A stretch of DNA of 64,000 bases from Chloroflexota bacterium (GTDB lineage: Bacteria; Chloroflexota; Limnocylindria; Limnocylindrales; CSP1-4): the NCBI GenBank assembly GCA_003141955.1, contig PLOC01000033.1, positions 1-64,000 on the forward strand, given 5' to 3'. Position 1 is the first letter of the stretch. Every line of letters begins with the position of its first letter. Both the position numbers and the translations under genes were made by a program. A model generated the notes under the pieces. The model saw only the letters and a program-made list of their open reading frames with translations. It was not told where the DNA came from and searched no databases. Positions 50,999-60,102 of the stretch are shown piece by piece.

Positions 50999-52213
50999 TC
51001 AGCGCGCAGGGCGGCGAGGGCTCCCGCGTCGACGCAGCCGGCCGCCGAGCCGGAGCGGCACGGCCGGAGCGATGCCCGCCAGGGCGGCCCCTCCGCCACC
51101 GCCGGCGCCTCCGCCACCGCCGGCCCCGCCGCCACCACGGAGCGCGGCCGCGGCCGCTCCTGGCGGCAGCGGCACGGTGGCCCAATAGCCGGCCTCCCAG
51201 GCCGATGTCGCCATCTTGGCCTGTCCCGAGAGCGATGGATGGAAGTAGTCGACCGTGCTGAGGTCCTTGATCACGAAGTTCTTCTCGGACAGGAGCGCTT
51301 CGTTGCTGCGGCACTGGAGTCTGCCGGCCGGGCCGTCGGTCGCCTCGATCTCGTCGCAGACCTGGGCAAGGCTGGCGTCGTAGGTGGCCAGCAACTGCTC
51401 GGCGGCCGCCATGGAGAGCGGGCTATCCGAGCCGAGGAACGGCGCGCACGTCTGCGAGTTGGCGGCCTCGTTCAGGGTCGCCCTGGCCTTCGCGTTGGCC
51501 TGGGTGATGGCGTAGAAGTGGGCGTAGTCGGGGATGGAGAGCATCAGGATCTCGCTCCCGCTCGGCAGTCCTGATTGGAGAATGGCGGTCGCTGAGCGAA
51601 GCTGCATCTCGAAAGTCGCAGGGGCCGTCGTCGGGTTGTCGCACAGGTCGTTGATGCCGAGCTCGAAGGTGACGTAGACGGTCGCGCCCGGTGGCAGCTT
51701 CCCGGCGGCGGTCACGATCGCCGTCGCCTGGCGCGCGGCGTCGCTCATCTTCTTGCCCGAAGTCGCCGCGTCGACGATCGTCAGGTTGTCGCCGAGGGCC
51801 TGGAAGCGCTCTCGCAGGCTGAAGACGCCGTCGCCCTCGACCGAGCCAACGGCCCACGAGAATCCCGGGTGGTCCTTCTTGTAGCTCGGCGAAACGTTCC
51901 AGGCCTGCGTGTAGGAATCGCCGATCGTGGCCAGCATCGCCGGCAGCGCAGGCGGAGCGCTGGACGCGGCCGTAGGAGTGGGAGCCGGCGTCGGCAAAGG
52001 TGACGGCGAAGCGCTCGGCGTGGCGGTGAGGGTCGGCGAAGCACTCGGCGTGGCAGTCGCGGAGGCCTGCACGACGTGGCCGGTTGTTGGACTGGACGAG
52101 GGGCCGCCGGTGAACATGTCCGATCCGAAGCCGATCGCCAGGACCGCCACCAGCACGACTGCGCTCAGGGCAAGCGCAATTCCGATGATGCGTTCCGCGG
52201 AGAGGCGTTGCAT
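50999..52213 (-). CDS. Secreted SGNH/GDSL hydrolase
   Basis: A 404-residue protein with a membrane signal-anchor (GIALALSAVVLVAVLAIGFG) and a Ser/Thr/Pro linker. The SGNH domain has block I IGDSYTQAWN with the nucleophile Ser, block III ELGINDLCDN, and block V VDYFHPSLSG with the catalytic Asp/His. It likely removes ester groups from sugars or lipids at the cell surface. The C-terminus is a Gly-rich tract (GGGGAGGGGGAGGGGG) followed by a basic end, unusual for the family. Convergent with the cyclase gene. Confidence 0.87.
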   Translation of the reverse strand: MQRLSAERIIGIALALSAVVLVAVLAIGFGSDMFTGGPSSSPTTGHVVQASATATPSASPTLTATPSASPSPLPTPAPTPTAASSAPPALPAMLATIGDSYTQAWNVSPSYKKDHPGFSWAVGSVEGDGVFSLRERFQALGDNLTIVDAATSGKKMSDAARQATAIVTAAGKLPPGATVYVTFELGINDLCDNPTTAPATFEMQLRSATAILQSGLPSGSEILMLSIPDYAHFYAITQANAKARATLNEAANSQTCAPFLGSDSPLSMAAAEQLLATYDASLAQVCDEIEATDGPAGRLQCRSNEALLSEKNFVIKDLSTVDYFHPSLSGQAKMATSAWEAGYWATVPLPPGAAAAALRGGGGAGGGGGAGGGGGAALAGIAPAVPLRLGGRLRRRGSPRRPAR

Positions 52214-52315
52214 CGGTCAATCGTATGCGGCGTTCGCTTCCGGCGTCGTCGCGCCCTGAGTGGCTGTGCCATGGAACATGGCGCCGCGGCTCTTTCCCGA
52301 CGCTACCATTTGGCC

Positions 52316-53011
52316 ATGACGAACGATTTCGCGGTCGAGGCACTGGGCCGTTGCCCGCTCTTCAGCGGGTTGGGAACGGAGTCGCGCCTGGCGATCGCCC
52401 AGAGCCTGCGGAGGCGGCGCTTCCGAAAGGGCGAGGTGCTGTTCCACGAGGGCGATCCCGGAGACTCGCTCTTCATCGTGGCCTCCGGTGCGGTCAAGGT
52501 CGTCGTGCCCTCGGACGAAGGCGACGAGGCGATCCTGGCGACGATCCGGCGCGGCGACTTCCTGGGTGAGCTGGCGCTCCTGGACGGCGCGCCCCGCTCC
52601 GCCAGTGCGATAGCGCTCGAACCGACCGAGACTCTCGCCCTGCCGCGCGTCCGCTTCAGCGCCCTGGTGGCGTCGGAGCCGGCGATTCGCGACGCGCTGC
52701 TCAGTTCGCTGGCCGCCGAGCTGCGCCGCCTGACCGCCCACGTGGCCGAGCTTCACTTCCTCGACCTGACCGGCCGATTGGCGGCGCGGCTGGCGCGGCT
52801 GGCGGAGGAGCACGGCTTGCGCGACGCCGCCGGCTCGATACGACTGGACGCTCCGCTGACGCAGAGCGACCTGGCCGCGATGATAGGGGCCACGCGCCAG
52901 AGCGTGAACAAGCTCCTGGGCGAGTTCGTCGACAAGGGGTTGCTGCGCATGGACCGCGAGACGATCGTCATCCCGGATCTCGACGCCTTGCTCCGCGCTT
53001 CGCGCCGCTAG
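52316..53011 (+). CDS. Crp/Fnr-family transcription regulator
   Basis: A 231-residue regulator. The cyclic-nucleotide-binding domain shows KGEVLFHEGDPGDSLFIVAS and RGDFLGELALLDGAPRSASA with the phosphate-cassette Arg; the HTH is LTQSDLAAMIGATRQSVNKL. A cAMP ligand is plausible given the cyclase gene 1.3 kb away, but Cys residues for Fe-S sensing are absent. The gene overlaps the convergent cNMP-binding gene by 4 bp. Confidence 0.92.
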   Translation: MTNDFAVEALGRCPLFSGLGTESRLAIAQSLRRRRFRKGEVLFHEGDPGDSLFIVASGAVKVVVPSDEGDEAILATIRRGDFLGELALLDGAPRSASAIALEPTETLALPRVRFSALVASEPAIRDALLSSLAAELRRLTAHVAELHFLDLTGRLAARLARLAEEHGLRDAAGSIRLDAPLTQSDLAAMIGATRQSVNKLLGEFVDKGLLRMDRETIVIPDLDALLRASRR

Positions 53012-53490
53012 CCTGCGGAGATGACCCCCTCGCGCCCCAGCTGGAGCAGCTGCGCACGGCTCTCGTCCAGGTGCTGTGTCGCGATTCCGAAAAGCCGGCG
53101 CAGCAGCAGCTGAGACTTGGACGAGCCGCCCACTAGCAGGCCGAGCAATCCTGAGGCCGAAATCGAGAGCATCACCGCCGGGCCGATTGCTCGGGCGGTG
53201 GACAGGGCCGTCGGGTCCTCGCGCAGCGCCGACCAGCCGAGCAGGTCGCCCGTGTGGAGCGTCGAAACCAGGACCCAGCGCCCGTCGTGGCGGACGCGCA
53301 GGGCCAGCTGGCCGCTCTCCAGCCAGTGGATCTCGGAAATCGGGTCGCCCATCTCGACCAGGGTTTCGCCGTCGTTCAGGCGGCGCCGGCAGGATGCCGC
53401 GGCAAGGGGCGCAAGATCGGCCTCTGTCCACCCTTCGAACAGCGGCAGTAGGGCGAGCTCGGCCGCCTCGATCCTCTCCTTGGTGTTCAT
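53008..53490 (-). CDS. Stand-alone cyclic-nucleotide-binding-domain protein
   Basis: A 160-residue protein with a single cNMP-binding fold: FEGWTEADLAPLAAASCRRR, GETLVEMGDPISEIHWLESG and DLLGWSALREDPTALSTARA. It has no HTH. The phosphate cassette is changed (GWSALREDPTALSTA, without the GExALL pattern), so ligand binding may be lost. Convergent with the Crp gene; could modulate a partner enzyme. Confidence 0.75.
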   Translation of the reverse strand: MNTKERIEAAELALLPLFEGWTEADLAPLAAASCRRRLNDGETLVEMGDPISEIHWLESGQLALRVRHDGRWVLVSTLHTGDLLGWSALREDPTALSTARAIGPAVMLSISASGLLGLLVGGSSKSQLLLRRLFGIATQHLDESRAQLLQLGREGVISAG

Positions 53491-53565
53491 GCTCCGCTCC
53501 AGCTTCGGGCCCGGCGACGACCCCTGGTGCGTATTGTCCGCCAGAAGCGGCCTTCCTGCGCAGGC

Positions 53566-54807
53566 CTAACGGGACCGATCCTCGCCGGCGGGCGGCTCGT
53601 CCCGAACCGCGGCATGGAGGAACGCGGCCGCCGCGACCCCGGCCCGGCGACGGCCCTCTGTGCCGCCCAGGAATGCCGTCTGGCCCGCCTCACGGGCCCC
53701 CCAGGGGCCGCTGACCGCGACATCGACCCGGGTGTCCTCGCCCGACTCGACCGCCCGCACCGCCAGGCCGACGGTCGCGGCGGCAGAATTCCGGGCCTGC
53801 TCGGCCAGGGCGGCGATCGGGGCGTCGGCCTCGGCTGGCGCGAGGAGGCGCGACGACACCAGCCACGGGGCGTCGCCGAGGAGGCGCATGGTGGCGCCGC
53901 CCGTGCCCGCCTCGACGAGCGCCGCCGTCCACCCGCGCGCCGCCAGCTCGCGGCCCAGGACGCCGGGCCACGTGTCGGCGTCGCGGCCCCACACGTACGT
54001 GCCGACGGCGGCCAGCACGAGGGCCGCGGCTTCCTCGACGAGCTGCTCCGGCGAGCGCCCCGCGTCGGCGCGGGCGGAGATGCGCACGTCCACCGCGTCC
54101 GACCGCGCGTACGTGGCCACGACCGGGTTCTCGGCGCGGAGCAGCCGCTCTCCCAGCAGCGCTGCCACCGCCGACTCGCCGATGCCCGCCAGGCGATACG
54201 TCCGCGTGACGCGGTCCTGCCCCAGGCCGCGCGCCGCCAGGTGGGGGAGCACCCAGCCCTCCCACATCGGTCGCATCTCGGCCGGAGGCCCCGGCAGCGC
54301 CACGATCACGCGCCCGTCGGGCCGATCGACCCACCACCCCGGCGCGGTGCCGCGCTCGTTGGGGATCGCGGTCGCCGAGGGGATGAGCCACGCCTGCTTG
54401 GAGTTCCCTCCGTGGTAGGCGATGCCGCGCCGCTCGAACAGGTGGCGCAGCCAGCGCTCCAGCTCCGGGTCAACCGCCGGCCGCTCCCCGACGACGGCGG
54501 CGATCGCCTCACGGGTCAGATCGTCGGGCGTGGGGCCGAGACCGCCGGTCGTGACGGCGAAATCGGCCGCGGCCAGCGCGTTCCGAAGCGCGTCGACGAC
54601 GGTCGCCAGGCGATCGGGCAGCGCCACGACCCACTCGACTTCCACGCCGCGCTCCGCCAGCGACCGCGCCAGATCGCCGCTGTTGGTGTCTCGGGTCTCG
54701 CCCACGGTGAGCTCGGTGCCCACCGCGAGGAGCACGGCCGTCCGCAGCGGGCGCGCAGCAGTCGCGGCTTCGAGCTTGGGCGGCTTCGGCGGCTTCGGTT
54801 CGGGCAT
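53566..54807 (-). CDS. cinA: CinA-family protein with degenerate C-terminus
   Basis: A 413-residue CinA. The N-terminal MoCF/COG1058 domain has AVLLAVGTELTVGETRDTNS, TTGGLGPTPDDLTREA, and VIVALPGPPAEMRPMWEGWV; it hydrolyses ADP-ribose-type nucleotides. The C-terminal PncC-like amidase domain usually has AESCTGG with the catalytic Ser; here the equivalent is VEAGTGGATMRLL, without Ser. So only the first activity is expected. ATG 54807 was chosen over a 66-residue upstream extension lacking homology. Confidence 0.85.
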   Translation of the reverse strand: MPEPKPPKPPKLEAATAARPLRTAVLLAVGTELTVGETRDTNSGDLARSLAERGVEVEWVVALPDRLATVVDALRNALAAADFAVTTGGLGPTPDDLTREAIAAVVGERPAVDPELERWLRHLFERRGIAYHGGNSKQAWLIPSATAIPNERGTAPGWWVDRPDGRVIVALPGPPAEMRPMWEGWVLPHLAARGLGQDRVTRTYRLAGIGESAVAALLGERLLRAENPVVATYARSDAVDVRISARADAGRSPEQLVEEAAALVLAAVGTYVWGRDADTWPGVLGRELAARGWTAALVEAGTGGATMRLLGDAPWLVSSRLLAPAEADAPIAALAEQARNSAAATVGLAVRAVESGEDTRVDVAVSGPWGAREAGQTAFLGGTEGRRRAGVAAAAFLHAAVRDEPPAGEDRSR

Positions 54808-54965
54808 AGCGGGAGGGTAGTCGGTTCGCCCCGGTTCGTCTCGAACCGCCAATTCGGCCGCTAGGTTCTGCCGCCGGCCCACATTCTCCGCGCCGGGATT
54901 GCCGAAGCGGCCCCTCCCGCTGCTATGATCGCCATGCTCTTTTACCCCTAACCCCAGGAGGTCCC

Positions 54966-55895
54966 TTGGCCGACCGGCCCTCCTCATCCGATCAGTCACC
55001 GGCAACCGGCAAGAGCGCGGACTCTGGTCGGAGCGCGAGCCCTGGCAAGAGCGCGAGCTCGCCGCCGCGGAGCCTGGGCGAGCAGTTCGGGCGAACGCGA
55101 AATGCCCTGCTCGGCCTCATCTCGGCCCATTTCAAGCTCCTCTCGACCGAGCTGTTCGAGATCATGGCCGAGATCAAGCGCGCGGTCGCCCTCGCCGGCG
55201 CTGCCCTGGCGTGCCTGTTCCTGGCCGGCATAGTGGCGTTCGTCGGGTCGATCCTGTGGCTCGACGAGTGGGTCTTCGGCTCGATCGGCTGGGGCGCGCT
55301 CCACGGCTCCACGCTGCTGATCGCCATCGCCGTCACCCTCGTCATGCTGATCATCCCCCATGCCGCGCCCCGCCTCGGGCTCGCGTTCTTCGTCGGGCTC
55401 GTGGTGGCCGTCGTCGTGGGCCTGGTCCTGTGGCTGCAGTTGACCAGCCGCGCGCTCGGCTGGGTCGGCAGCACCTTCTTCGGCGGGCTGACATGGTTCG
55501 ACGGCCATGCTGTTTCGGCCGCCGATCGCCCAACCGCCGCCGGCGTGATCGTCCTGGCGGTCCTGCTCGGGGTCGTGGGCGCGATCGTGGGGCTTGCCGT
55601 GGGGAGTGGGGTCCTGAACCGCGTCGGTGCGGCGGTTGGCATCGCGATCGCAGGCGCCGTCACCGGCGGCCTGCTCGGCGCGCTGCTGGGCGTGCCGATG
55701 AGCTGGGGGATCGCGATCGCCGTCGCCCTGGCTGTCTTCCTGATCGTGTACCCGATCCTGGCCGCCATCCTCGTGCTGCGGAAGGCCGACTTCGAGGAGC
55801 TCAAGAACCGCCTGCTGCCGAACCAGTCCATCGAAACCACCAAGGAGACCATCGAGTGGGTGCGCGCACAGATGCCGCTCGGGCGGAAGTCGTAG
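54966..55895 (+). CDS. Holin-superfamily-like membrane protein
   Basis: A 309-residue protein from TTG 54966 with AGGAGG upstream. A Ser-rich N-terminus leads to the phage-holin-3_6 type core RNALLGLISAHFKLLSTELF (amphipathic helix), ALACLFLAGIVAFVGSILWL and LIAIAVTLVMLIIPHA. More helices follow with an internal Gly-rich region, longer than typical members of about 130 residues. Despite the name, chromosomal relatives in Actinobacteria and Chloroflexota are not lysis genes. Overlaps the next gene by 40 bp. Confidence 0.75.
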   Translation: MADRPSSSDQSPATGKSADSGRSASPGKSASSPPRSLGEQFGRTRNALLGLISAHFKLLSTELFEIMAEIKRAVALAGAALACLFLAGIVAFVGSILWLDEWVFGSIGWGALHGSTLLIAIAVTLVMLIIPHAAPRLGLAFFVGLVVAVVVGLVLWLQLTSRALGWVGSTFFGGLTWFDGHAVSAADRPTAAGVIVLAVLLGVVGAIVGLAVGSGVLNRVGAAVGIAIAGAVTGGLLGALLGVPMSWGIAIAVALAVFLIVYPILAAILVLRKADFEELKNRLLPNQSIETTKETIEWVRAQMPLGRKS

Positions 55896-56488
55896 CCCGC
55901 CGCCAGCTCCTGCTGGAAGAGGTCATAGGGCTCGAGGCGGCCGGCCGCGCGGCGGTCGACATCCCCGCCAAGATCCGGCGGGCGCCGGGCAAGACGGTCG
56001 CGGTCGCCGCCGGTGCGGCGTTCTTTGTCTTGGGCGGGCCCAAGCGAACCTATCGCGCGATTCGGCGGGCAGTACTCGGTTCCAGGGCGGATCTGCCCAA
56101 GTCGATGCTGCCAAAGCAGATCGACAAGGCGCTGCGCTCGCTCGGCGAAGACGGCGAGCAGGTCCGCGGTCTGCTCGAGCACGAGTTCGGCGCCTACCTG
56201 GACAAGAGCCGCCCCGAGCGAGAGGCGCGCGATCTGAAGGGCACGATCTCCGAGCTGGGCGGCAACATCCTCCGCCCGGTAACCGCCGAGGCTGGCAAGC
56301 GGCTGGCCAGGGAGCTGTTGAGCCCCGACGCCGGCGGCTTCGCGGCGGCCAGGGACCGGATTCGGGCTCGGCGCGAGAAGCGCAAGGCCGAGCATTCCGA
56401 CGAGGCGGCCTCAGGGCCCGGGAAGGCCACGCCGGCGCCCGTGGGACGGCGGCCCGGCACGCGCCGCAACCGGCTCCGCCCGCGCTGA
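55856..56488 (+). CDS. Partner of the holin-like protein, DUF3618-like
   Basis: A 210-residue protein from GTG 55856 with AAGGAG eight bases upstream, overlapping the holin-like gene by 40 bp. N-terminal helix ARRQLLLEEVIGLEAAGRAA, a short hydrophobic stretch TVAVAAGAAFFVLGG and a long charged helical C-terminus rich in Arg/Lys (DRIRARREKRKAEHS). Its position after a holin-3_6 protein matches DUF3618-type partners. Likely inner-membrane associated; function unknown. Confidence 0.65.
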   Translation: MGARTDAARAEVVARRQLLLEEVIGLEAAGRAAVDIPAKIRRAPGKTVAVAAGAAFFVLGGPKRTYRAIRRAVLGSRADLPKSMLPKQIDKALRSLGEDGEQVRGLLEHEFGAYLDKSRPEREARDLKGTISELGGNILRPVTAEAGKRLARELLSPDAGGFAAARDRIRARREKRKAEHSDEAASGPGKATPAPVGRRPGTRRNRLRPR

Positions 56489-56544
56489 TCACGCTCCGCG
56501 CCGCGTCGCGGCGCCTCGGCGCCCCCGCTAGACTCTTGGGCCAC

Positions 56545-56632
56545 GGGCGAGTGGCGGAATGGCAGACGCGCCAGCCTTAGGAGCTGGTGCCGCGTAAGCG
56601 GCGTGTCGGTTCGACCCCGACCTCGCCCACCA
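56545..56632 (+). tRNA. tRNA-Leu (UAG)
   Basis: An 88-base class II tRNA with encoded CCA. Acceptor GGGCGAG pairs with CTCGCCC; the anticodon stem-loop CCAGC-CTTAGGA-GCTGG gives anticodon TAG; the long variable arm is GCCGCGTAAGCGGC; T arm GTCGG-TTCGACC-CCGAC. No intron. Confidence 0.97.
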
Positions 56633-56701
56633 CCCTGTACGTGTCGCGCCCCTCGGCCGTCTTTCTGTCAGGCGGGGCGCGTCCCTACGCGCCGGGCCGG
56701 G

Positions 56702-58291
56702 CTACCAGGACAGCGTCTTCTTGGAGGCGGCGTAGACGCGGTTCATGACGGCCTGGCCGCTGACCGGATCGAGCAGGTTGGGCTGGGCGCCGCCGAGGAT
56801 GATCGTGGGGTGCGTCCAGGCCTGAACCAGGGTCGAGCCGCTGAACGTCAGCTCGAGCACGAGTCCCTCTTCGGTCTGCTCCGACCACGTCTGGTCGAAA
56901 ACGAAATTGCCGAGCGCGTACCAGATCGGCTTGCCCTTGTATATCTCCATCGCCCCGGCCCAGTGGGGATGGTTGCCGATGATGATGTCCGCGCCGGCGT
57001 CGATCATCGCGTGCGCCCACTTCTTCTGGGCCGCAGTGGGTCCGGTGGTGTATTCGACCCCCCAGTGTGGGTAGACGATGACGACCTGTGCGCCGGCTGC
57101 CCTGGCGGCCTTGATGTCGGCTGGAGCGGTGCCCGCGGAGAGTTCGGCGGTTCCCGGCGTGTTCGGACCCGCGGCCTCGCCGGGTGAGATCGCGTCGTAG
57201 GCCAGGACCGCGACTTTCACGCCATCGATGGTGAAGATGGCCGGAGCCCGCGCCGCCGCGATGTTCGCGCCGGCGCCGCTGTGGGCGATCCCGAGCTTGT
57301 CCAGTGCCTGGACCGTCTGGACGACGCCCTGCCTGCCGGCGTTGAGGATGTGGTTGTTTGCCAGGGAGACCCAATCGATGCCGGCGTACTGGAGCCCGGC
57401 AAGAAGCGCCTGATTGAAGTTGAAGGTCATTCCCGTGGCGTGGTACGAGGCGTTGTTCGGGGCCGGACCCTCCAGGTTCACCAGTGACAGGTCGGCTCCC
57501 GATGTCAGGGCGCGGACGTCCTGGGTCGTGTCGTCAGTCTTGGTGCGGGGCATCACCCAGTCCCACGATGAGCAGCAGTAGCGGCTGGTGATCGTGGCGG
57601 TCCCGCCGGAGAACGGGTAATCGACGCCCTTGCCTTCGAGCTTGACCACCTTGTACACGCCCCGGTCGAACATCACGTCGCCGCCTGCGACGATCGTCCA
57701 GGTCGTCGACGGATCGAATGGCGCCGTGCCGGCGGCCGCCGGCAGGCTGGCCTGCAACGGCCAATCGGCCAGGCTCTTGACCCGGGCCACCCCGAAGAGC
57801 GAGACGTTTCCCCAACCCAGCGCTCGCACGCTCGGTCCTACGTCGGTGGCGCGGACGATGCCCAGGCGGGCCGCCTTCGTGTCGAGGTCGGCCTCGAGGG
57901 CGGCGGCGGTCGGCGCGAGCACGAGACGGCTCGCGACCGACGGCTGGGCCAGGCCGAGCGCCGTCATGATGCTGTCCGCGTCGGCGCTCACCAGCTCGAG
58001 CGTGGTGAACTGCTTGTTCGTGCCGGCCAGGATGGCCGCGACGCCGGCCTGATCGATCGATGTCGCGATCGTCCGGAAGTCCGCGACCGGGACGATCGGG
58101 ACGGACGGCTCCGGCGTGGGCTCCAGCGTCGGCGAGGGGGTCGGCACAGGGGTCGGCATGGCCGACGGCGACGCGACCGAAGTCGGGCTGGGGGCCTGGC
58201 TGGGCGGCGGGCTCGGCGGGTTGGAGCCGCAAGCTGAGACGAGGGCGACCAGGGCGAGCACCGCCAGCGGGGATCGACGCATGTGTGTCAT
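56702..58291 (-). CDS. CapA-family (poly-gamma-glutamate-type) lipoprotein
   Basis: A 529-residue protein with lipoprotein signal MRRSPLAVLALVALVSACGS and a Pro/Ser linker. The CapA metallophosphatase-like domain shows VAGGDVMFDRGVYKV, LSLVNLEGPAPNN, WVSLANNHILNAG, VIVYPHWGVEYTTG and IIIGNHPHWAGAM, i.e. all metal-binding blocks. CapA proteins take part in polymer export or wall metabolism. A first domain of about 180 residues (SIDQAGVAAILAGTNKQFTT) precedes it and is unusual. Start is 58291 or 58282. Confidence 0.87.
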   Translation of the reverse strand: MTHMRRSPLAVLALVALVSACGSNPPSPPPSQAPSPTSVASPSAMPTPVPTPSPTLEPTPEPSVPIVPVADFRTIATSIDQAGVAAILAGTNKQFTTLELVSADADSIMTALGLAQPSVASRLVLAPTAAALEADLDTKAARLGIVRATDVGPSVRALGWGNVSLFGVARVKSLADWPLQASLPAAAGTAPFDPSTTWTIVAGGDVMFDRGVYKVVKLEGKGVDYPFSGGTATITSRYCCSSWDWVMPRTKTDDTTQDVRALTSGADLSLVNLEGPAPNNASYHATGMTFNFNQALLAGLQYAGIDWVSLANNHILNAGRQGVVQTVQALDKLGIAHSGAGANIAAARAPAIFTIDGVKVAVLAYDAISPGEAAGPNTPGTAELSAGTAPADIKAARAAGAQVVIVYPHWGVEYTTGPTAAQKKWAHAMIDAGADIIIGNHPHWAGAMEIYKGKPIWYALGNFVFDQTWSEQTEEGLVLELTFSGSTLVQAWTHPTIILGGAQPNLLDPVSGQAVMNRVYAASKKTLSW

Positions 58292-58406
58292 GCCCGGATT
58301 GTCGCATGGAAGGTCCCGACCGTTGCGGGCGACTATGATCTGGGGCGCTTGCCGATCGACGGCAGTCGGTCGAGTCGTGGTCCGGCTCGTCCAGAGGTGT
58401 CGCACT

Positions 58407-59618
58407 GTGGCCACTCGTCGCCTTCTCGTGGGCCTTCTGGCATGTGCGGTGTTGGGTTGCGGAGGCGGCTCGACTCCGCCGGCATCGTCCGATTCGAGGT
58501 CGGTCAGCCCCACCATCTCCACGACTCAGTCGCCCGGGTCGCCGACCCCGTCGCCCGCGCCCTCGCCCAGCCCGTCGCCCACGCCGCAGAACGCCTGGAC
58601 GAGCGGGTCGGTGGCCTTGTACGCGACGGCAAGTGACGACGGCGCCGCCCAGGTCCATCTCGGGGCGAACTTCCCGCTAGCGCTGACTTTGAAGTCCGCC
58701 ACGGTCGATGGCCAGGTCTGGTACCAGGCCACCTGGCAGACGCCGGGCCGGCAGGGGACCGGCTGGCTGCCAGGGTCGGCGCTGACGATGATCCAGCCAT
58801 CGGGCGGCGCCATGGCGAGCTTCGACGCGCTGGACACAGGCCTGGCCGACTACCTCACCGACTACGGCAAGCGGGTGGGAGTCGAGCTGCTCGATGTCAC
58901 CCGCGGCGTGACCTACACCTACAACGCGGACCTCCCCTATGTCGTCGCGAGTTCGATCAAGGTGCCGATAATGCTGACTTTGCTGACTCAGCTCGAGGCG
59001 AAGGGCAGGCGGCCCAACGCCACCGAACTGTCGCTGCTGACGACCATGATCGAGAACTCGAACAACAGTTCCGCGTCGGCGCTGTACAAGGAGATCGGCT
59101 ACCGGACCGGGCTAAACGCCTTCATGAAGAAGGTGGGAATCTCAGGTCTGACCCCGCATGTCAATCCCGTCGGCTGGTGGGGCTATAGCACGATCACACC
59201 CGCGGCGATGGTCTCGCTGCTGGAGCTGCTGCATGCAGGAAAGGTCCTGAACGCGAAAGATCGCGCCCTGGCGCTCAAGCTCATGGAGCACATCCAGGCC
59301 GACCAGCGGGTCGGGGTCGGCGACAGCAGCCCCGCCGGGGCGACGATCGCGCTGAAGGACGGCTGGGTCCTGGGACCGGACAACCTATACGTCATGAACT
59401 CGTCGGGGATCGTCACCATCGGCCCGGAGACATACATTCTTGCCGTCTACACGATGGACGACAAAACGTACGGGGAGGGTTTCAGGATCGTCCGCCACAT
59501 TTGTAGCATCATCGGCGCCCGCATGGTCGGTTCGTCCGCGAGCCCATCCCCGAGCTCGTCGGCGGGCCCATACCCGAGCCCGTCCCCAAGCTTGCCCGCG
59601 AGCTCGCCCTCCGCGTGA
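58407..59618 (+). CDS. Beta-lactamase-fold serine hydrolase, lipoprotein
   Basis: A 403-residue protein from GTG 58407: signal RRLLVGLLACAVLGCGGGS with lipobox, a Ser/Pro/Thr linker, an SH3-like segment (GSVALYATASDDGAAQVHLG), then a class A beta-lactamase-like domain with SxxK in VASSIKVPIMLTLL, SNNSS in MIENSNNSSASALYKEI, and a KDGW in ATIALKDGWVLG in the KTG position. Probably a wall-linked penicillin-binding or esterase protein; resistance to beta-lactams cannot be inferred. Ends in a Ser/Pro tail. Divergent from capA. Confidence 0.83.
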   Translation: MATRRLLVGLLACAVLGCGGGSTPPASSDSRSVSPTISTTQSPGSPTPSPAPSPSPSPTPQNAWTSGSVALYATASDDGAAQVHLGANFPLALTLKSATVDGQVWYQATWQTPGRQGTGWLPGSALTMIQPSGGAMASFDALDTGLADYLTDYGKRVGVELLDVTRGVTYTYNADLPYVVASSIKVPIMLTLLTQLEAKGRRPNATELSLLTTMIENSNNSSASALYKEIGYRTGLNAFMKKVGISGLTPHVNPVGWWGYSTITPAAMVSLLELLHAGKVLNAKDRALALKLMEHIQADQRVGVGDSSPAGATIALKDGWVLGPDNLYVMNSSGIVTIGPETYILAVYTMDDKTYGEGFRIVRHICSIIGARMVGSSASPSPSSSAGPYPSPSPSLPASSPSA

Positions 59619-59648
59619 GGGCGGCCTGAAAAGCCAGGAGGAGCAACG

Positions 59649-60011
59649 ATGGACACGACACCCAAGTCCGAAGCCAGCGACGACACGGACCAGCCGATCG
59701 CCTGGCGCGCCGTGCCGGAAAACACCCCGGTGCGGTCGGACGGCGAGCAGGTCGGTACCGTCTACGACCTCCTGGGCTCCCACGAAGAGGACATCTTCCA
59801 CGGCATCGTGGTGCAGCTCAAGTCGAAGGGGCGACGCGTCTTCGTGCCTGCCGATGACGTGGCCGCCTTGACGGCCTCGCACGTCGACGTGTCCCTCAGC
59901 GCGGGCGAGCTCGGCGCTCTCCCGGAGCACACCGACGAGCGCCAGTTCCAGCTGGGCATGGTCGGGCTCCTGCGCAAGCACGTGGGCTGGGTCAAAGAGA
60001 AGGACCGCTGA
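59649..60011 (+). CDS. PRC-barrel-like small protein
   Basis: A 120-residue protein with AGGAGGAG before ATG. The central part (NTPVRSDGEQVGTVYDLLG, FHGIVVQLKSKGRRVFVPAD) resembles a PRC-barrel, a fold used in photosynthetic reaction centres and RNA processing factors. The C-terminal HTDERQFQLGMVGLLRKHVG helix is extra. Function unknown. 30 bp after the serine hydrolase gene, so possibly cotranscribed. Confidence 0.6.
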   Translation: MDTTPKSEASDDTDQPIAWRAVPENTPVRSDGEQVGTVYDLLGSHEEDIFHGIVVQLKSKGRRVFVPADDVAALTASHVDVSLSAGELGALPEHTDERQFQLGMVGLLRKHVGWVKEKDR

Positions 60012-60102
60012 TCCGGCGGGCATCGGGTCGCCGTACCACCGGCTCCGGAGCCCGACCTCCGCTCCCCGCCGCGCTCCGCCGCGGCCCCTATAATCGCCCG
60101 CG

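Noticed and set aside
54966-56488. Prophage or lysis cassette suggested by the holin-like protein beside a tRNA
   Set aside because: No endolysin, integrase or structural gene is near, and chromosomal holin-3_6 proteins with a DUF3618-like partner are common outside phages.
58407-59618. Beta-lactam resistance gene
   Set aside because: The fold is beta-lactamase-like, but the KTG motif is altered and the protein carries wall-type extensions; resistance cannot be claimed.
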